From positions 1 to 33,657 of the forward strand of contig MUGG01000023.1 in the NCBI GenBank assembly GCA_002148405.1: 33,657 nucleotides of DNA, in the 5' to 3' direction. Positions 25,409-33,563 of this stretch are shown here, in pieces; position 1 is the first letter of the stretch; the number at the start of each line of letters is the position of its first letter. The DNA comes from Alkalinema sp. CACIAM 70d (GTDB lineage Bacteria; Cyanobacteriota; Cyanobacteriia; Leptolyngbyales; Leptolyngbyaceae). A program made the translations under genes and the position numbers. The notes under the pieces were generated by a model. The model did not search any database and was not told the DNA's origin. It saw only the letters and a list, made by a program, of their open reading frames with translations.

Positions 25409-25972
25409 TTAGGGTTGATTAATTTTTAACCATGCAAATACTTGCTCAGCCGTGAGTTCTAGTTTGATGTTTTCTAGGACTGGGAGTGGGTGGCTTCCTC
25501 GATAAATGTTGGGTTCTTTGTGGGGGATAAAGGTGAGAATGGAATAATCATCTGGATCAATCATCCACCCTAATTGGCACCCATGTTTGAGGCAATGTAA
25601 AAGGTTGTCAATGACGCGGTTGGCTTTTTGATCAGGGGAGAGAATTTTGATCGACCAATCGGGGGCTTTTAGGAAGTTGTCTTCGGGTTCTCCTAGGTCG
25701 TTGACTGGAATGCGATCCCAGGCGATGACTGCAATGTCAGGCACGATCGATCTGCCAGCGAAGGTACAGCGTAGTTCGGGGAGTGCGGTATAGGTTTGGC
25801 TATGGCGATCGATTTCAGCTAATAGGCGTTTTTGTAGGATGGAGTGGCGGGTTTTAGGCGTCGGTTTTTGAAGTGCCGTTCCATTGATGTATTCCCACGC
25901 GGGGGATTCCTCAAGCGATGGAAGGTTGAGAAAGTCTTTAAGGGTCAGAATTTGGGTGGGAGAAGCAGTCAT
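25409..25972 (-). CDS. Uma2 family protein with altered active-site acid
   Basis: A 187-aa Uma2 protein starting at the ATG at 25972 (the frame continues to 26059 without family sequence). VPDIAV (78-83) carries the first Asp and LLHCLKHGCQLGWMIDPDD matches the family C-terminal block. Where relatives have IE(I/V)LSP, this protein has IKILSP: the second catalytic acid is Lys109 (codon AAA, one transition from GAA). The protein may therefore be inactive or regulatory. It lies between the other Uma2 gene and a truncated gene at the IS border. Confidence 0.8.
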   Translation of the reverse strand: MTASPTQILTLKDFLNLPSLEESPAWEYINGTALQKPTPKTRHSILQKRLLAEIDRHSQTYTALPELRCTFAGRSIVPDIAVIAWDRIPVNDLGEPEDNFLKAPDWSIKILSPDQKANRVIDNLLHCLKHGCQLGWMIDPDDYSILTFIPHKEPNIYRGSHPLPVLENIKLELTAEQVFAWLKINQP

Positions 25973-25992
25973 GGTTGGGGAATGGGTATTGA

Positions 25993-26199
25993 TTATGCTT
26001 CTGCTGGGGCATGAAAGCCTAAACGGTGAACTGGGCCGGTGCCAATCCGAACGCACCACGGTTGAGCATCGGGAAGGCGTTGGAACAGCCGATCGGCGGC
26101 ACTCAAGCTATCATCGCCAATTTCAAATTCACCTGTCTCGATGGCGTTCATAAAGTGTCGCGTGAGCGAATGGCGACAATCTTGTTCCGATGGGTGAGG
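25993..26199 (-). pseudogene. 3' part of an unknown gene, cut by the IS3 element
   Basis: From the IS border at 26199 the minus strand stays open to a stop at 25993, encoding about 68 residues (for example NAIETGEFEIGDDSLSAADRLF and a C-terminus RLGFHAPAEA). No suitable start exists outside the IS; an internal ATG at 26151 would give only 52 residues. The most economical reading is the tail of a gene whose front was removed by the insertion. I do not recognise the family. Confidence 0.45.
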
Positions 26200-26286
26200 T
26201 GTACCCCAAGGACTGGACAACAAAATGAGAAAAATAAGAAGGAAAGAAGCAGAAAATGGAATGAGAAAGTTTATCTTATTTCATAC

Positions 26287-27129
26287 TCACACTTCACATT
26301 TTAACCGAAATGGATTCATAGCAGGTGAACAATAATTCAAAGATTGATGCAATCGCTCATGATTATAGAAATGGAAATACTGTTCTATCCCCTCAAATGC
26401 CTCTGCAACTGAGTTATAGGATTTGAGATAAACCTCCTCATACTTGACTGAACGCCACAATCGTTCGACAAAGATGTTGTCATAGGCACGTCCCTTCCCA
26501 TCATGACTGATTTGAACTGCTGCTTGCTCCAAGCGTTGGGTGAAAGCTAGACTCGTAAACTGGGCTCCTTGGTCACTGTTGAAGATTACCGGTTTACCTT
26601 GGCTGAGGGCTTGATCTAGGGCTTCTAGGCAAAACTGGACATCCAAGGTGTTGGACAGTTGCCAAGCTAAGACGTAGCGACTGAACCAGTCCATAATGGC
26701 CACTAGATACACAAATCCCTGGGACAAGCGGATGTAGGTAATATCCGTGGACCAGACTTGATTGGGGGCCGTGATGCTGTACTCGTTCAACAAGTAGGGA
26801 AATCGTCGAGCCTGCTCTCCGGGTAGACTCAGTTTCGGCTTAGGGTAAACCGCCACTAATCCCATTTTCTTCATTAATCGCCGCACCCGCTTGGGGTTCA
26901 CTGCATAACCTTGTTGCCGCAGCCAAGCGGTCATCCGCCGCACACCATAAAAAGGCGTTTGGGTGAATTGTTGATCAATCAACTGCATCAACCATTCATT
27001 CTCGGGTGTTTCTCGGGCTGCCTCATAGTACCAACTAGAGCGATTCAGGCCCAGCAATTCACATTGCCGTCGCAGGCTAATCTGAGGGTGCTCTGGCTCA
27101 ATCATGCTCCGCTTAGCGGCTACGCTCAA
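26287..27129 (-). CDS. IS3-family transposase OrfB (DDE integrase core)
   Basis: A 280-aa frame (TTG at 27129; an ATG at 27105 is also possible) with an HTH_21-like segment followed by an rve integrase core. The DDE triad is intact: Asp129 (STDITYI), Asp186 (NSDQGAQF) and Glu222 (FVERLWRSVKYEE), with 35 residues between the last two. It overlaps OrfA by 17 bp and is normally made as an OrfAB fusion by slippage. Nothing indicates that the catalytic part is dead. Confidence 0.9.
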   Translation of the reverse strand: MSVAAKRSMIEPEHPQISLRRQCELLGLNRSSWYYEAARETPENEWLMQLIDQQFTQTPFYGVRRMTAWLRQQGYAVNPKRVRRLMKKMGLVAVYPKPKLSLPGEQARRFPYLLNEYSITAPNQVWSTDITYIRLSQGFVYLVAIMDWFSRYVLAWQLSNTLDVQFCLEALDQALSQGKPVIFNSDQGAQFTSLAFTQRLEQAAVQISHDGKGRAYDNIFVERLWRSVKYEEVYLKSYNSVAEAFEGIEQYFHFYNHERLHQSLNYCSPAMNPFRLKCEV

Positions 27130-27403
27130 GACCTGATTTTTTTTTCAACCAGTCCAACTCGACTTTGAGTTGACCAATCTGCTGGTAGAGTTCATCGGTT
27201 AAGTCGCTTTGGGCTTTCTCTTGGCGCTGCTGTTTTCCCGAAAATGCTGCGGGGATTGATTCTAGCGCTTGTTTCTTCCACTGAGTGATCTGAGTGGGGT
27301 GCAGTTCATAGGCACTGGCGATTTCGTTGATCGTCTTCTGCCCTCTAATCGCTTCGATCGCGATTTTTGCCTTGAACTCAGCACTGTATTGTTTGCGAAC
27401 CAT
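27113..27403 (-). CDS. IS3-family transposase OrfA (HTH)
   Basis: A 96-aa protein: helix-turn-helix VRKQYSAEFKAKIAIEAIRG…INEIASAYELHPTQITQWKKQ followed by a leucine-zipper-like helix (LYQQIGQLKVELDWL). A run of nine A on the coding strand (27137-27145) encodes KKK near its end. To join OrfB the reading frame must move forward one base (or lose one A), as transcriptional slippage on A9 would do; a standard −1 ribosomal shift would hit a stop. Confidence 0.88.
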   Translation of the reverse strand: MVRKQYSAEFKAKIAIEAIRGQKTINEIASAYELHPTQITQWKKQALESIPAAFSGKQQRQEKAQSDLTDELYQQIGQLKVELDWLKKKSGLERSR

Positions 27404-27592
27404 GATGCTCGATGTCTCCGTAGTTGCTAGGTGAACTACTGCTTCTAGTACATCTTAAGTCCCTGTCTAGTTTTTGGGGATCACTTCAGCTTTCCACTGC
27501 GGAGATCGGATTGCATGAAAAATCTCAATAACGAAAACCTTGTGATTCTAACAAATCACCTTCAAGCACAGCCACAACCAAAAAACGAAGCA

Positions 27593-27678
27593 GCCTAACG
27601 GCAAAACGCAGCGGCGGCTACTAACCTCGAACTCACCACCAGTATCTCTTGTCCGTCCGCTGCCGTGACGTGTTATGC
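27593..27678 (-). other. attC-like paired-arm element
   Basis: On the plus strand: GCCTAAC (27593-27599), 8 nt, GCAGCGG (27608-27614), a 42-nt centre, CCGCTGC (27657-27663, exact complement of the first), 8 nt, GTTATGC (27672-27678, 6 of 7 complementary to the outer box). Read on the minus strand it runs GCATAAC…GTTAGGC, close to the integron consensus RYYYAAC…GTTRRRY. The 86-nt length is within the attC range. It sits 3' of the KAP operon, as an attC would. No integrase is in the window. It may instead be a dispersed stem-loop repeat or act as a terminator. Confidence 0.5.
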
Positions 27679-27767
27679 GGCGATCGCTTTCTACACCCCT
27701 AGACTAGAAAATACGATAACATTGAAAAAAAGTTTAAGCTCAAGATTTTGCTTTTGGGAAGGCAGTC

Positions 27768-30608
27768 TTATTTACGCAATAGCTTAAGTGCAACTTCTAA
27801 GGTTATTTCTTTAGAAGTAGTGCCCTTGGGAACTCTAGCCCTCCTTCGACTGTGCTTGATATACAAACCCTTTGAATCATTGCAAAGACTCACTGGCTTA
27901 CCATCATCTGGGTGCAATCCTAGTTCTTTGGGCAGATTTGGTAGAACTTCAGAAGAAGTTTGACTTCGATTAGATGAATCAGATTCATCAATGAATTGAG
28001 CATCTAGTTCATTCTGAATCTCTTCTTCAGAAGAACCATAAAGTAGAGTGTCTAATTTCTCAAACCAAACATGAATAAATTCGGCATCTGAAAACCTGTC
28101 TGGCATGATTTGGTTAACGGGTTGCAATAGTCTCTCCGAAAGTTTTTCTGAAATAGGTTGGCTTGCATTGACTTGCTGCGCTACGTCAGGGCGGTTTGCT
28201 CGCAGCAAATAGGAAGCATAGGCATTCCGAATATTGGTGTCCTGTGGCTTTGTCTGGTAAGCTTCATACCAGAGTTTACCTGCTTCATCATCATAATCAG
28301 CACGGTAGAGTGAGTTTGCATAATTGTGCTGCACATCAGCAACGTCGTCAGGATCAACAATATACTTCGTATTTGCTAGCAAGCGACGATAAATTTCCAT
28401 CGCATCTTTTTGGGCTGTATCTTCTGAGGACGCAAGGTCGGCAAAGTAACGAATCCGTGAATAAACGTCCGCTGCCGTTTCAAGGCTATCTACTGCTTGA
28501 ATAGCAAATTGCTTCATTGCTGAATAATCACGAGCAACCTGGCCTAAAAGTCTTAGACCTGCTGCAAAAGCCGAAGCATCTCGGGGATTTTGCACAACTG
28601 ATTCGAAAATATCGTGAATCTGATCTTCGGTCAGAGAAAATGACTTATTGGTTAAATTAGCAATTTGAGCTTTTAGAGACAAAGTTCGCCCAGGTTTAAA
28701 GTCTGGATACTTAACCTCTAACTGAGTTAACAAATCTTCAGCTATACTGAAACGTTCCTTACGCACGGTATCTCCAATGAAGCTGACGTAATTTTGCATA
28801 TTTTGAGGATGCTCTGGCTTCATCTGAAGCGCTAGTTGATACAGGCTATCAGCAAAGTCATTAGCTCTGAGGCTTTCGGCTCGAAGAGCTAGGTTGCCGA
28901 CTTCATCGGCACGGTGAGTTGGAAGACCATTGGTTGTATAGTCCTTAGCCACTTGATACGCTTCTTGAATTGCCTTGAAAGTTTCACTTGCCTCGTTGCG
29001 CATACTCGCTGCCGAGCTAGACACATACGTACGCATAAATTTCTCATCAACATTCTCTTGCGGTACAAAGTTGATATTGCCAAGTTGAGCAGAGGAGCTT
29101 TTATCTTTTCCCCCTCCTTCTTCAGTCCATAAAGGCTTTTCAGCAAGATATACAATCAGTGAACGATCGTCATTCGGAAAGTGATCTAAAAACGTCTCGT
29201 TATCATGGAGATGTTTAATCCGTTCTAATTCTTTTTTCAGCTTCTCACTACCAAACTTTTTATCACTTTTTGCATTTACAACATATTCGCTGCAGGCAGT
29301 TTCTAACTCCTGCCAAGCACGAGAGGGATGATCAAAAAAATCTCTGGCAAACTGGGACCAAGAATATTTAAGGATTTGTTCCTTAATAATTAGTTGTATC
29401 TCACGGTTATCAGCAGACAAAGCAGGTTGGCTAACTGTAGCTGGTTCGTTTGAAGGCGAAGATATATTTTTTGATATTTTTGCTTTCTGGATTGGGTCAA
29501 GTTGAACTCTGATGCAAGGAATGATTGCATTCAAGTAACGCTTAGCGGCTCGTGGGGTTTTGTTCTTTAAGCCCTTCTCTAATAAGAGCAACGACGTGTC
29601 ATCTGATAAAATTTGGGCTACAGGATCATATTGAATAGATTCTTTCAATAACTGTTTAATGTAGATTTTGAGGGTTTCCTCAGCTAAATCTGGGATTTCA
29701 ACGATATGCTGTACATATTTCTCTAATGCATACTCTGGCTTTTCCTGAAAGAGTTTTACTGGTGATTTTTGAACACCTTCTAGAAGAACTTCTCGATTAA
29801 CAGAAATAATAAAAAATAAATTTTTTACTTTACTCCACTGTTGAATAATACTCAGAATAGAAGGGATCAGGTGAGGGGCACGATCAAGCTCATCAATGAT
29901 CACAATCATGATCGTTGGATCTTGAAGCCCAGATTCACCTTTTCCATTCAATTCATTGGCCAGAAAATCAGGGAAATCAATAAACTGTGCAAGTTTTTTA
30001 GCGATGTCAAGCAGTCCACCAGCCTCTCTATATTTATTATTTTGGTCATCTTCAGAATCTTCTCCATTTTTTTTCAGCTCTTTCGTCTCATTGAATTGGT
30101 CATTTTGGCTTGTTGAGATCGATGTTGCTTTTTTAAAAGCTTGATATGCTAAACTTCTACTTTCCTCTAAGTTGTATTCTGCATTTTTTGAATAAAAGGT
30201 CATCAATACTCTCATGGTAAGAGCTGTGCGAATATCAGCAATTTCTTCTGTGCTATTCACGCTAGTAACATAAGAGGGTGCAATAAACTCACAAAAGCCG
30301 ATCCGCTGTCTAAAGTTCGTACCAAAGTTTCTCTCGGCAATTTCCTCAACACGATTCTTCAGCATTCTCAAAAAACTACTTTTGCCCGAGCCCCAATGTC
30401 CTAGAACTGCAAAAGTCATGGAATCCGATAGATGGTCAGGGTAGATTTCCTTATCAATTAAAGGATCTACAAGTCGCTGAGCGATTGTGCCAATTTGCTC
30501 AACAATATCATCATTAGTAATTGGACTGTCTCTTCTTATCCCCCATAGAAAATCTCTTTGGATTTCAACGGGCTGATCAGATAGAAATAAGATTTTATTA
30601 GTAGGCAT
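27768..30608 (-). CDS. KAP-type P-loop NTPase with TPR-like repeats and a topoisomerase-type C-terminal repeat
   Basis: 946 aa. Walker A GHWGSGKSS (70-78), Walker B IIDELDR (237-243), the FFIISVNREVL strand and NKTPRAAKRYLNAI (349-362) identify a KAP NTPase. No transmembrane insertion is seen; instead a low-complexity charged insert (about 163-196) precedes Walker B. Residues about 555-830 are helical repeats resembling TPRs. The last ~50 residues (LGLHPDDGKPVSL…LYIKH…ARVPKGT…ITLEVALKLL) match the pattern of the bacterial topoisomerase I C-terminal repeat. A strong AGGAGA precedes the ATG; it starts 12 bp after the CHAT gene's stop. Probable role: NTP-driven switch or scaffold for the CHAT protease (inference). 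Confidence 0.85.
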   Translation of the reverse strand: MPTNKILFLSDQPVEIQRDFLWGIRRDSPITNDDIVEQIGTIAQRLVDPLIDKEIYPDHLSDSMTFAVLGHWGSGKSSFLRMLKNRVEEIAERNFGTNFRQRIGFCEFIAPSYVTSVNSTEEIADIRTALTMRVLMTFYSKNAEYNLEESRSLAYQAFKKATSISTSQNDQFNETKELKKNGEDSEDDQNNKYREAGGLLDIAKKLAQFIDFPDFLANELNGKGESGLQDPTIMIVIIDELDRAPHLIPSILSIIQQWSKVKNLFFIISVNREVLLEGVQKSPVKLFQEKPEYALEKYVQHIVEIPDLAEETLKIYIKQLLKESIQYDPVAQILSDDTSLLLLEKGLKNKTPRAAKRYLNAIIPCIRVQLDPIQKAKISKNISSPSNEPATVSQPALSADNREIQLIIKEQILKYSWSQFARDFFDHPSRAWQELETACSEYVVNAKSDKKFGSEKLKKELERIKHLHDNETFLDHFPNDDRSLIVYLAEKPLWTEEGGGKDKSSSAQLGNINFVPQENVDEKFMRTYVSSSAASMRNEASETFKAIQEAYQVAKDYTTNGLPTHRADEVGNLALRAESLRANDFADSLYQLALQMKPEHPQNMQNYVSFIGDTVRKERFSIAEDLLTQLEVKYPDFKPGRTLSLKAQIANLTNKSFSLTEDQIHDIFESVVQNPRDASAFAAGLRLLGQVARDYSAMKQFAIQAVDSLETAADVYSRIRYFADLASSEDTAQKDAMEIYRRLLANTKYIVDPDDVADVQHNYANSLYRADYDDEAGKLWYEAYQTKPQDTNIRNAYASYLLRANRPDVAQQVNASQPISEKLSERLLQPVNQIMPDRFSDAEFIHVWFEKLDTLLYGSSEEEIQNELDAQFIDESDSSNRSQTSSEVLPNLPKELGLHPDDGKPVSLCNDSKGLYIKHSRRRARVPKGTTSKEITLEVALKLLRK

Positions 30609-30620
30609 AATCGCTATCTC

Positions 30621-32543
30621 CTAATTATTTGAATTTAAAGTAGAATCTTTCGCGTCCAAAGTAACTTCATCAATTTTTCTGCCCTTCCGAAGAGCTTCCA
30701 CATAGTCTGCAAGCTCTGCAATACAACGAAAACCAACATACTCACAAGGACTGTTGAATTGAGGTGGGCAAGAGTTATAGATTCGTGCAAAATCTCTCTG
30801 AAACTTATAGCTACCTCCACAGTGATACCAGCGATCATCTTTACTTGCCATCTCTGCAACATTCCCAACAATGTCATAAATACCTGCATCATTTTGTGCA
30901 GGATAACAGTTTACTAACGAGGGGGGACCTTGCGGGTTTTGTACATGACATCTTTTCTGATCAAATGTATCTCCCCAGGGAAACGGATCCGCACCTCCTC
31001 CAGATGCAGCCTGTTGCCAGCGTTCTAGTGTTGGAATATGCTTGCCGTAGTGTTCTGCATATTGTTGTGCTTGATCCACTGTCATGTTCGTAGCTGGCAT
31101 TTTTTTATAATCATAAGAGCCTTTCCAATGGTAGTTCCAAGTGGAAGATGGTTTATTTAATTTTAAGTAATTTGCATATTGCTCAGCGGTAACAGGATAT
31201 TTATCGACGTAAAAAGCCTCGTCGCCAATTCGAATCAAAATCATCACTTTGTCATCCTCCCAAAGAATTGCTTTTGGGAGTGAACCTTGTTCAAGATAGC
31301 CATTTCCATTAGCAGCTTGTTGATTCATGAATAGAACTGGCACAGCCCAAGCGTGTAAACCTGGAAAACCTCTAAGGCTAGACAACAAGGGATTCCCCAC
31401 CCGCTCAGACAATCTATTGTTAGCGACTAATTCAGCACGGGCTTTCAGCAACGCTAAGTCGATGGGTTGCCTCTGTACTAGTTGCTGGTAAAAAGATTTT
31501 GCGAAGGTTAGGGCTTCGGATAGACCAATTACAGCTTGCATTGCCACTACAAAGTTGACTCCTCCCTGAATCAGGCTTTGAGCAATGCCGTGTTGGTAGT
31601 GACGGGTCGTGGTTGCTGATTGACAAGCTTGAAGAAACACGATTTGGGGTACTTGCCCTGGCTGACAAAGAGAATTAGTTAAGTCATTTCCTGTGACGGG
31701 ATGAGGATTACCAGTACCATCATCTAAAAGAAGACGGGCGTGATCAATTCGTGTGTCTGGGTCTAAATCACCATGAGTCAAAATATGAACAATATCGAAG
31801 TGCTGTTTCTGAATTGTGTCGGCAATCTCATTGATCGTTGCTTTTTCAAGAACCTCTGTAACCAGCAGAGGCTTTAGTCCTTCGAACTTCTCTTTAATCT
31901 TTTGAGTGAGGTCATCACCTTGAGTAGGAGAAAACTGCCGATTATTAGGATCCACCCTAGGATCAGCCCAAATAAACAGCACACTCAAAACAGGATTTGG
32001 TTCACTTTTATTACTTAAGTCTTTCTTTAAAGTGATTGATTCGGTTGGTTGCAAAATCCTTACTAGAGAAGGGGATTGCTCCTGTAAATACTTCTCGAAA
32101 ACTAATTCGTGCTGATACCGCTTCCAGAAGCCCGACAGCATTAATTCCCAGGGAAAAATGGAAATCCAATCAACAGGATCATGAACTGACCTATCGCTAA
32201 GCTTATCTTTTTTAAGAAGATGCGCATCGTCTAGATCCTGTATACAAGGTACACAAGGCGCTTCATTAATTTGAATTTGTAATCGCAGGCGTTGATTCTC
32301 ATCCTGTGTACTTAAAGCTGCATCAAGCCACTTGAACAAGCTCCTGGGGGGATCATCTTGATTTTCCGGTTGAAACAGGAATCTAAAAAGGCGATCGCCC
32401 ATCTCCCCTTGACTATGCAGAATCTCGTCAAGAGTTCCGAGCTTAATGATTGGCGATTCGCCACCCTGAAAATAGACTTTAGCTACAGCTTCAGTATTCA
32501 AAGACTGAACTTCAATCTTGATAGTAACAAATGAAACTTCCAT
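30621..32543 (-). CDS. CHAT protease fused to a formylglycine-generating-enzyme-like domain
   Basis: 640 aa. Residues 85-405 form a CHAT domain (caspase-like cysteine protease): IFPWELM (129-135), then the dyad His257 (HILTHGD) and Cys307 (FLQACQSA). Residues about 425-610 form an FGE-sulfatase/C-type-lectin-like domain: YPVTAEQYANYL (449-460), HIPTLERWQQAASG (502-515), FPWGD (521-525), YDIVGNVAEM (556-565), GGSY (576-579) and YVGFRC (602-607). The paired catalytic cysteines expected after GGSY in true FGEs are absent, so this half is probably for binding. The N-terminal ~80 residues are unassigned. It is the middle gene of a tight operon, 3 bp from the previous stop. Confidence 0.87.
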   Translation of the reverse strand: MEVSFVTIKIEVQSLNTEAVAKVYFQGGESPIIKLGTLDEILHSQGEMGDRLFRFLFQPENQDDPPRSLFKWLDAALSTQDENQRLRLQIQINEAPCVPCIQDLDDAHLLKKDKLSDRSVHDPVDWISIFPWELMLSGFWKRYQHELVFEKYLQEQSPSLVRILQPTESITLKKDLSNKSEPNPVLSVLFIWADPRVDPNNRQFSPTQGDDLTQKIKEKFEGLKPLLVTEVLEKATINEIADTIQKQHFDIVHILTHGDLDPDTRIDHARLLLDDGTGNPHPVTGNDLTNSLCQPGQVPQIVFLQACQSATTTRHYQHGIAQSLIQGGVNFVVAMQAVIGLSEALTFAKSFYQQLVQRQPIDLALLKARAELVANNRLSERVGNPLLSSLRGFPGLHAWAVPVLFMNQQAANGNGYLEQGSLPKAILWEDDKVMILIRIGDEAFYVDKYPVTAEQYANYLKLNKPSSTWNYHWKGSYDYKKMPATNMTVDQAQQYAEHYGKHIPTLERWQQAASGGGADPFPWGDTFDQKRCHVQNPQGPPSLVNCYPAQNDAGIYDIVGNVAEMASKDDRWYHCGGSYKFQRDFARIYNSCPPQFNSPCEYVGFRCIAELADYVEALRKGRKIDEVTLDAKDSTLNSNN

Positions 32544-32546
32544 AGC

Positions 32547-33563
32547 CTAATGAACCATATCATCACTAAGATTCCATGCTTTATCTCCACCGATTATAAG
32601 GGGCCATTTGCAATCAAGCTGGTGCATAAACTTTTCGATATCACCCATTGCTTGATTTCCAAAAAGCTCTTTGATATTAGCCAAATATTTTTGAAGTGAC
32701 TCAATCATTCCACGCCATTGAGATTCAAGCGTTACATAGTCAAAATCCACTAGGATTAAGGGCATTACTGTAACGTTTCTCTGATGGCGGGGTACTTGCA
32801 AAACAACATGAAGAATTAACTCTTCATCACTTTCTATCGTGTCTAAATCCTGAAATGACCAAAATGCGAAGGGCTGCCCAATACCTTTTCCCTCATTCAG
32901 CAAACGCCGTTGAACATATTGAATAGGAGACCAGCGTATGCGTGTTTGGCTTTTACCACTACCCCCTGCACTTGCACTAGCGTTAGGAAGCAGTAGTTTA
33001 TTGACGGTATTGGACAACCCATTTGCTGTTGTTAACGAAATTAACGCTTGTCCAAGATTTGGAGTTTGGAGTTCAAAGTTTAATCCTCCACTAATAACCA
33101 GTTCGCTCTCTTGTTGAACTTCTAGTATCGTTTGCCACTTACAACCTCCCGGAAATAGGTCATGGGAGAGAGGCTTGTCGGTATCTGGACTCTCTAGATT
33201 ATACGAAAAACGTACTTCCAATCTTCTGAAGCGTAGCCCCCGCTTACGTACCTGGCTATGAAATAAGGTGATAGGCACCGGAAGGTAATAGTAAGCATAC
33301 TTTTTCAAGTGGGTATTAATATCAATTGGAATATCTAATTTGGCTACTTTGTAGGTGTCACCAGTGATAGGCAATGGAACAATTACCTTTGGTTTTATAA
33401 TACCTACTGTTTCAATTCTCTGCTGAATCCCAACAAAATTGGCAAGTGCTTGTTGAGAAACTGACTCTTCTCCACCAAGATTCCCTTCAATAAAATCAAG
33501 GTACTTTTGGATGTCTCTGAGTAAAGTTTGCGAGGCTTCTAGAGTAATTGCATCTTCCAGCAT
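32547..33563 (-). CDS. Unknown protein, first gene of the CHAT-KAP operon
   Basis: A 338-aa protein of no family I recognise. It has an N-terminal helix (about 1-55), then a long β-rich region. A Gly/Ser/Ala linker (SASAGGSGKS, near residue 200) splits two β segments: one with FRRLEVRFSYNLES and LNFELQTPNLGQAL, the other with LILHVVLQVPRH and VTVMPLILVDFDYVTLESQW. A final helical part follows. No signal peptide, membrane helix or catalytic signature is visible. AAGGA lies about ten bases before the ATG. Tight linkage to the protease gene (3-bp gap) suggests it is a partner, sensor or cleavage substrate; this is context only. Confidence 0.75.
   Translation of the reverse strand: MLEDAITLEASQTLLRDIQKYLDFIEGNLGGEESVSQQALANFVGIQQRIETVGIIKPKVIVPLPITGDTYKVAKLDIPIDINTHLKKYAYYYLPVPITLFHSQVRKRGLRFRRLEVRFSYNLESPDTDKPLSHDLFPGGCKWQTILEVQQESELVISGGLNFELQTPNLGQALISLTTANGLSNTVNKLLLPNASASAGGSGKSQTRIRWSPIQYVQRRLLNEGKGIGQPFAFWSFQDLDTIESDEELILHVVLQVPRHQRNVTVMPLILVDFDYVTLESQWRGMIESLQKYLANIKELFGNQAMGDIEKFMHQLDCKWPLIIGGDKAWNLSDDMVH

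Larger units (their letters stand above)
26200..27483 (-). mobile_element. IS3-family insertion sequence, about 1.28 kb
   Basis: Two overlapping transposase frames on the minus strand are bounded by imperfect inverted ends: TGTACCCCAAGGACTGGACA at 26200 and its counterpart CTGTCTAGTTTTTGGGGATCA ending at 27483 (about 15 of 22 positions match). Ends are TG…CA, as in IS3. Flanking bases (GAGG left, CTTC right) show no target-site duplication, so one side may have been rearranged after insertion. Confidence 0.8.

Noticed and set aside
26026..26304. Plus-strand open frame crossing the IS right end
   Set aside because: It spans the IS border and is antisense to the truncated gene; no family resemblance.
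30621..32543. Diversity-generating retroelement target at the end of the CHAT-FGE gene
   Set aside because: No reverse transcriptase or template repeat is visible in the window; only the domain fold suggests it.
32547..33563. Idea that the 338-aa protein is a bacterial gasdermin cut by the CHAT protease
   Set aside because: Length, N-terminus and β pattern do not match what I know of bacterial gasdermins; no motif supports it, although a substrate role remains possible.
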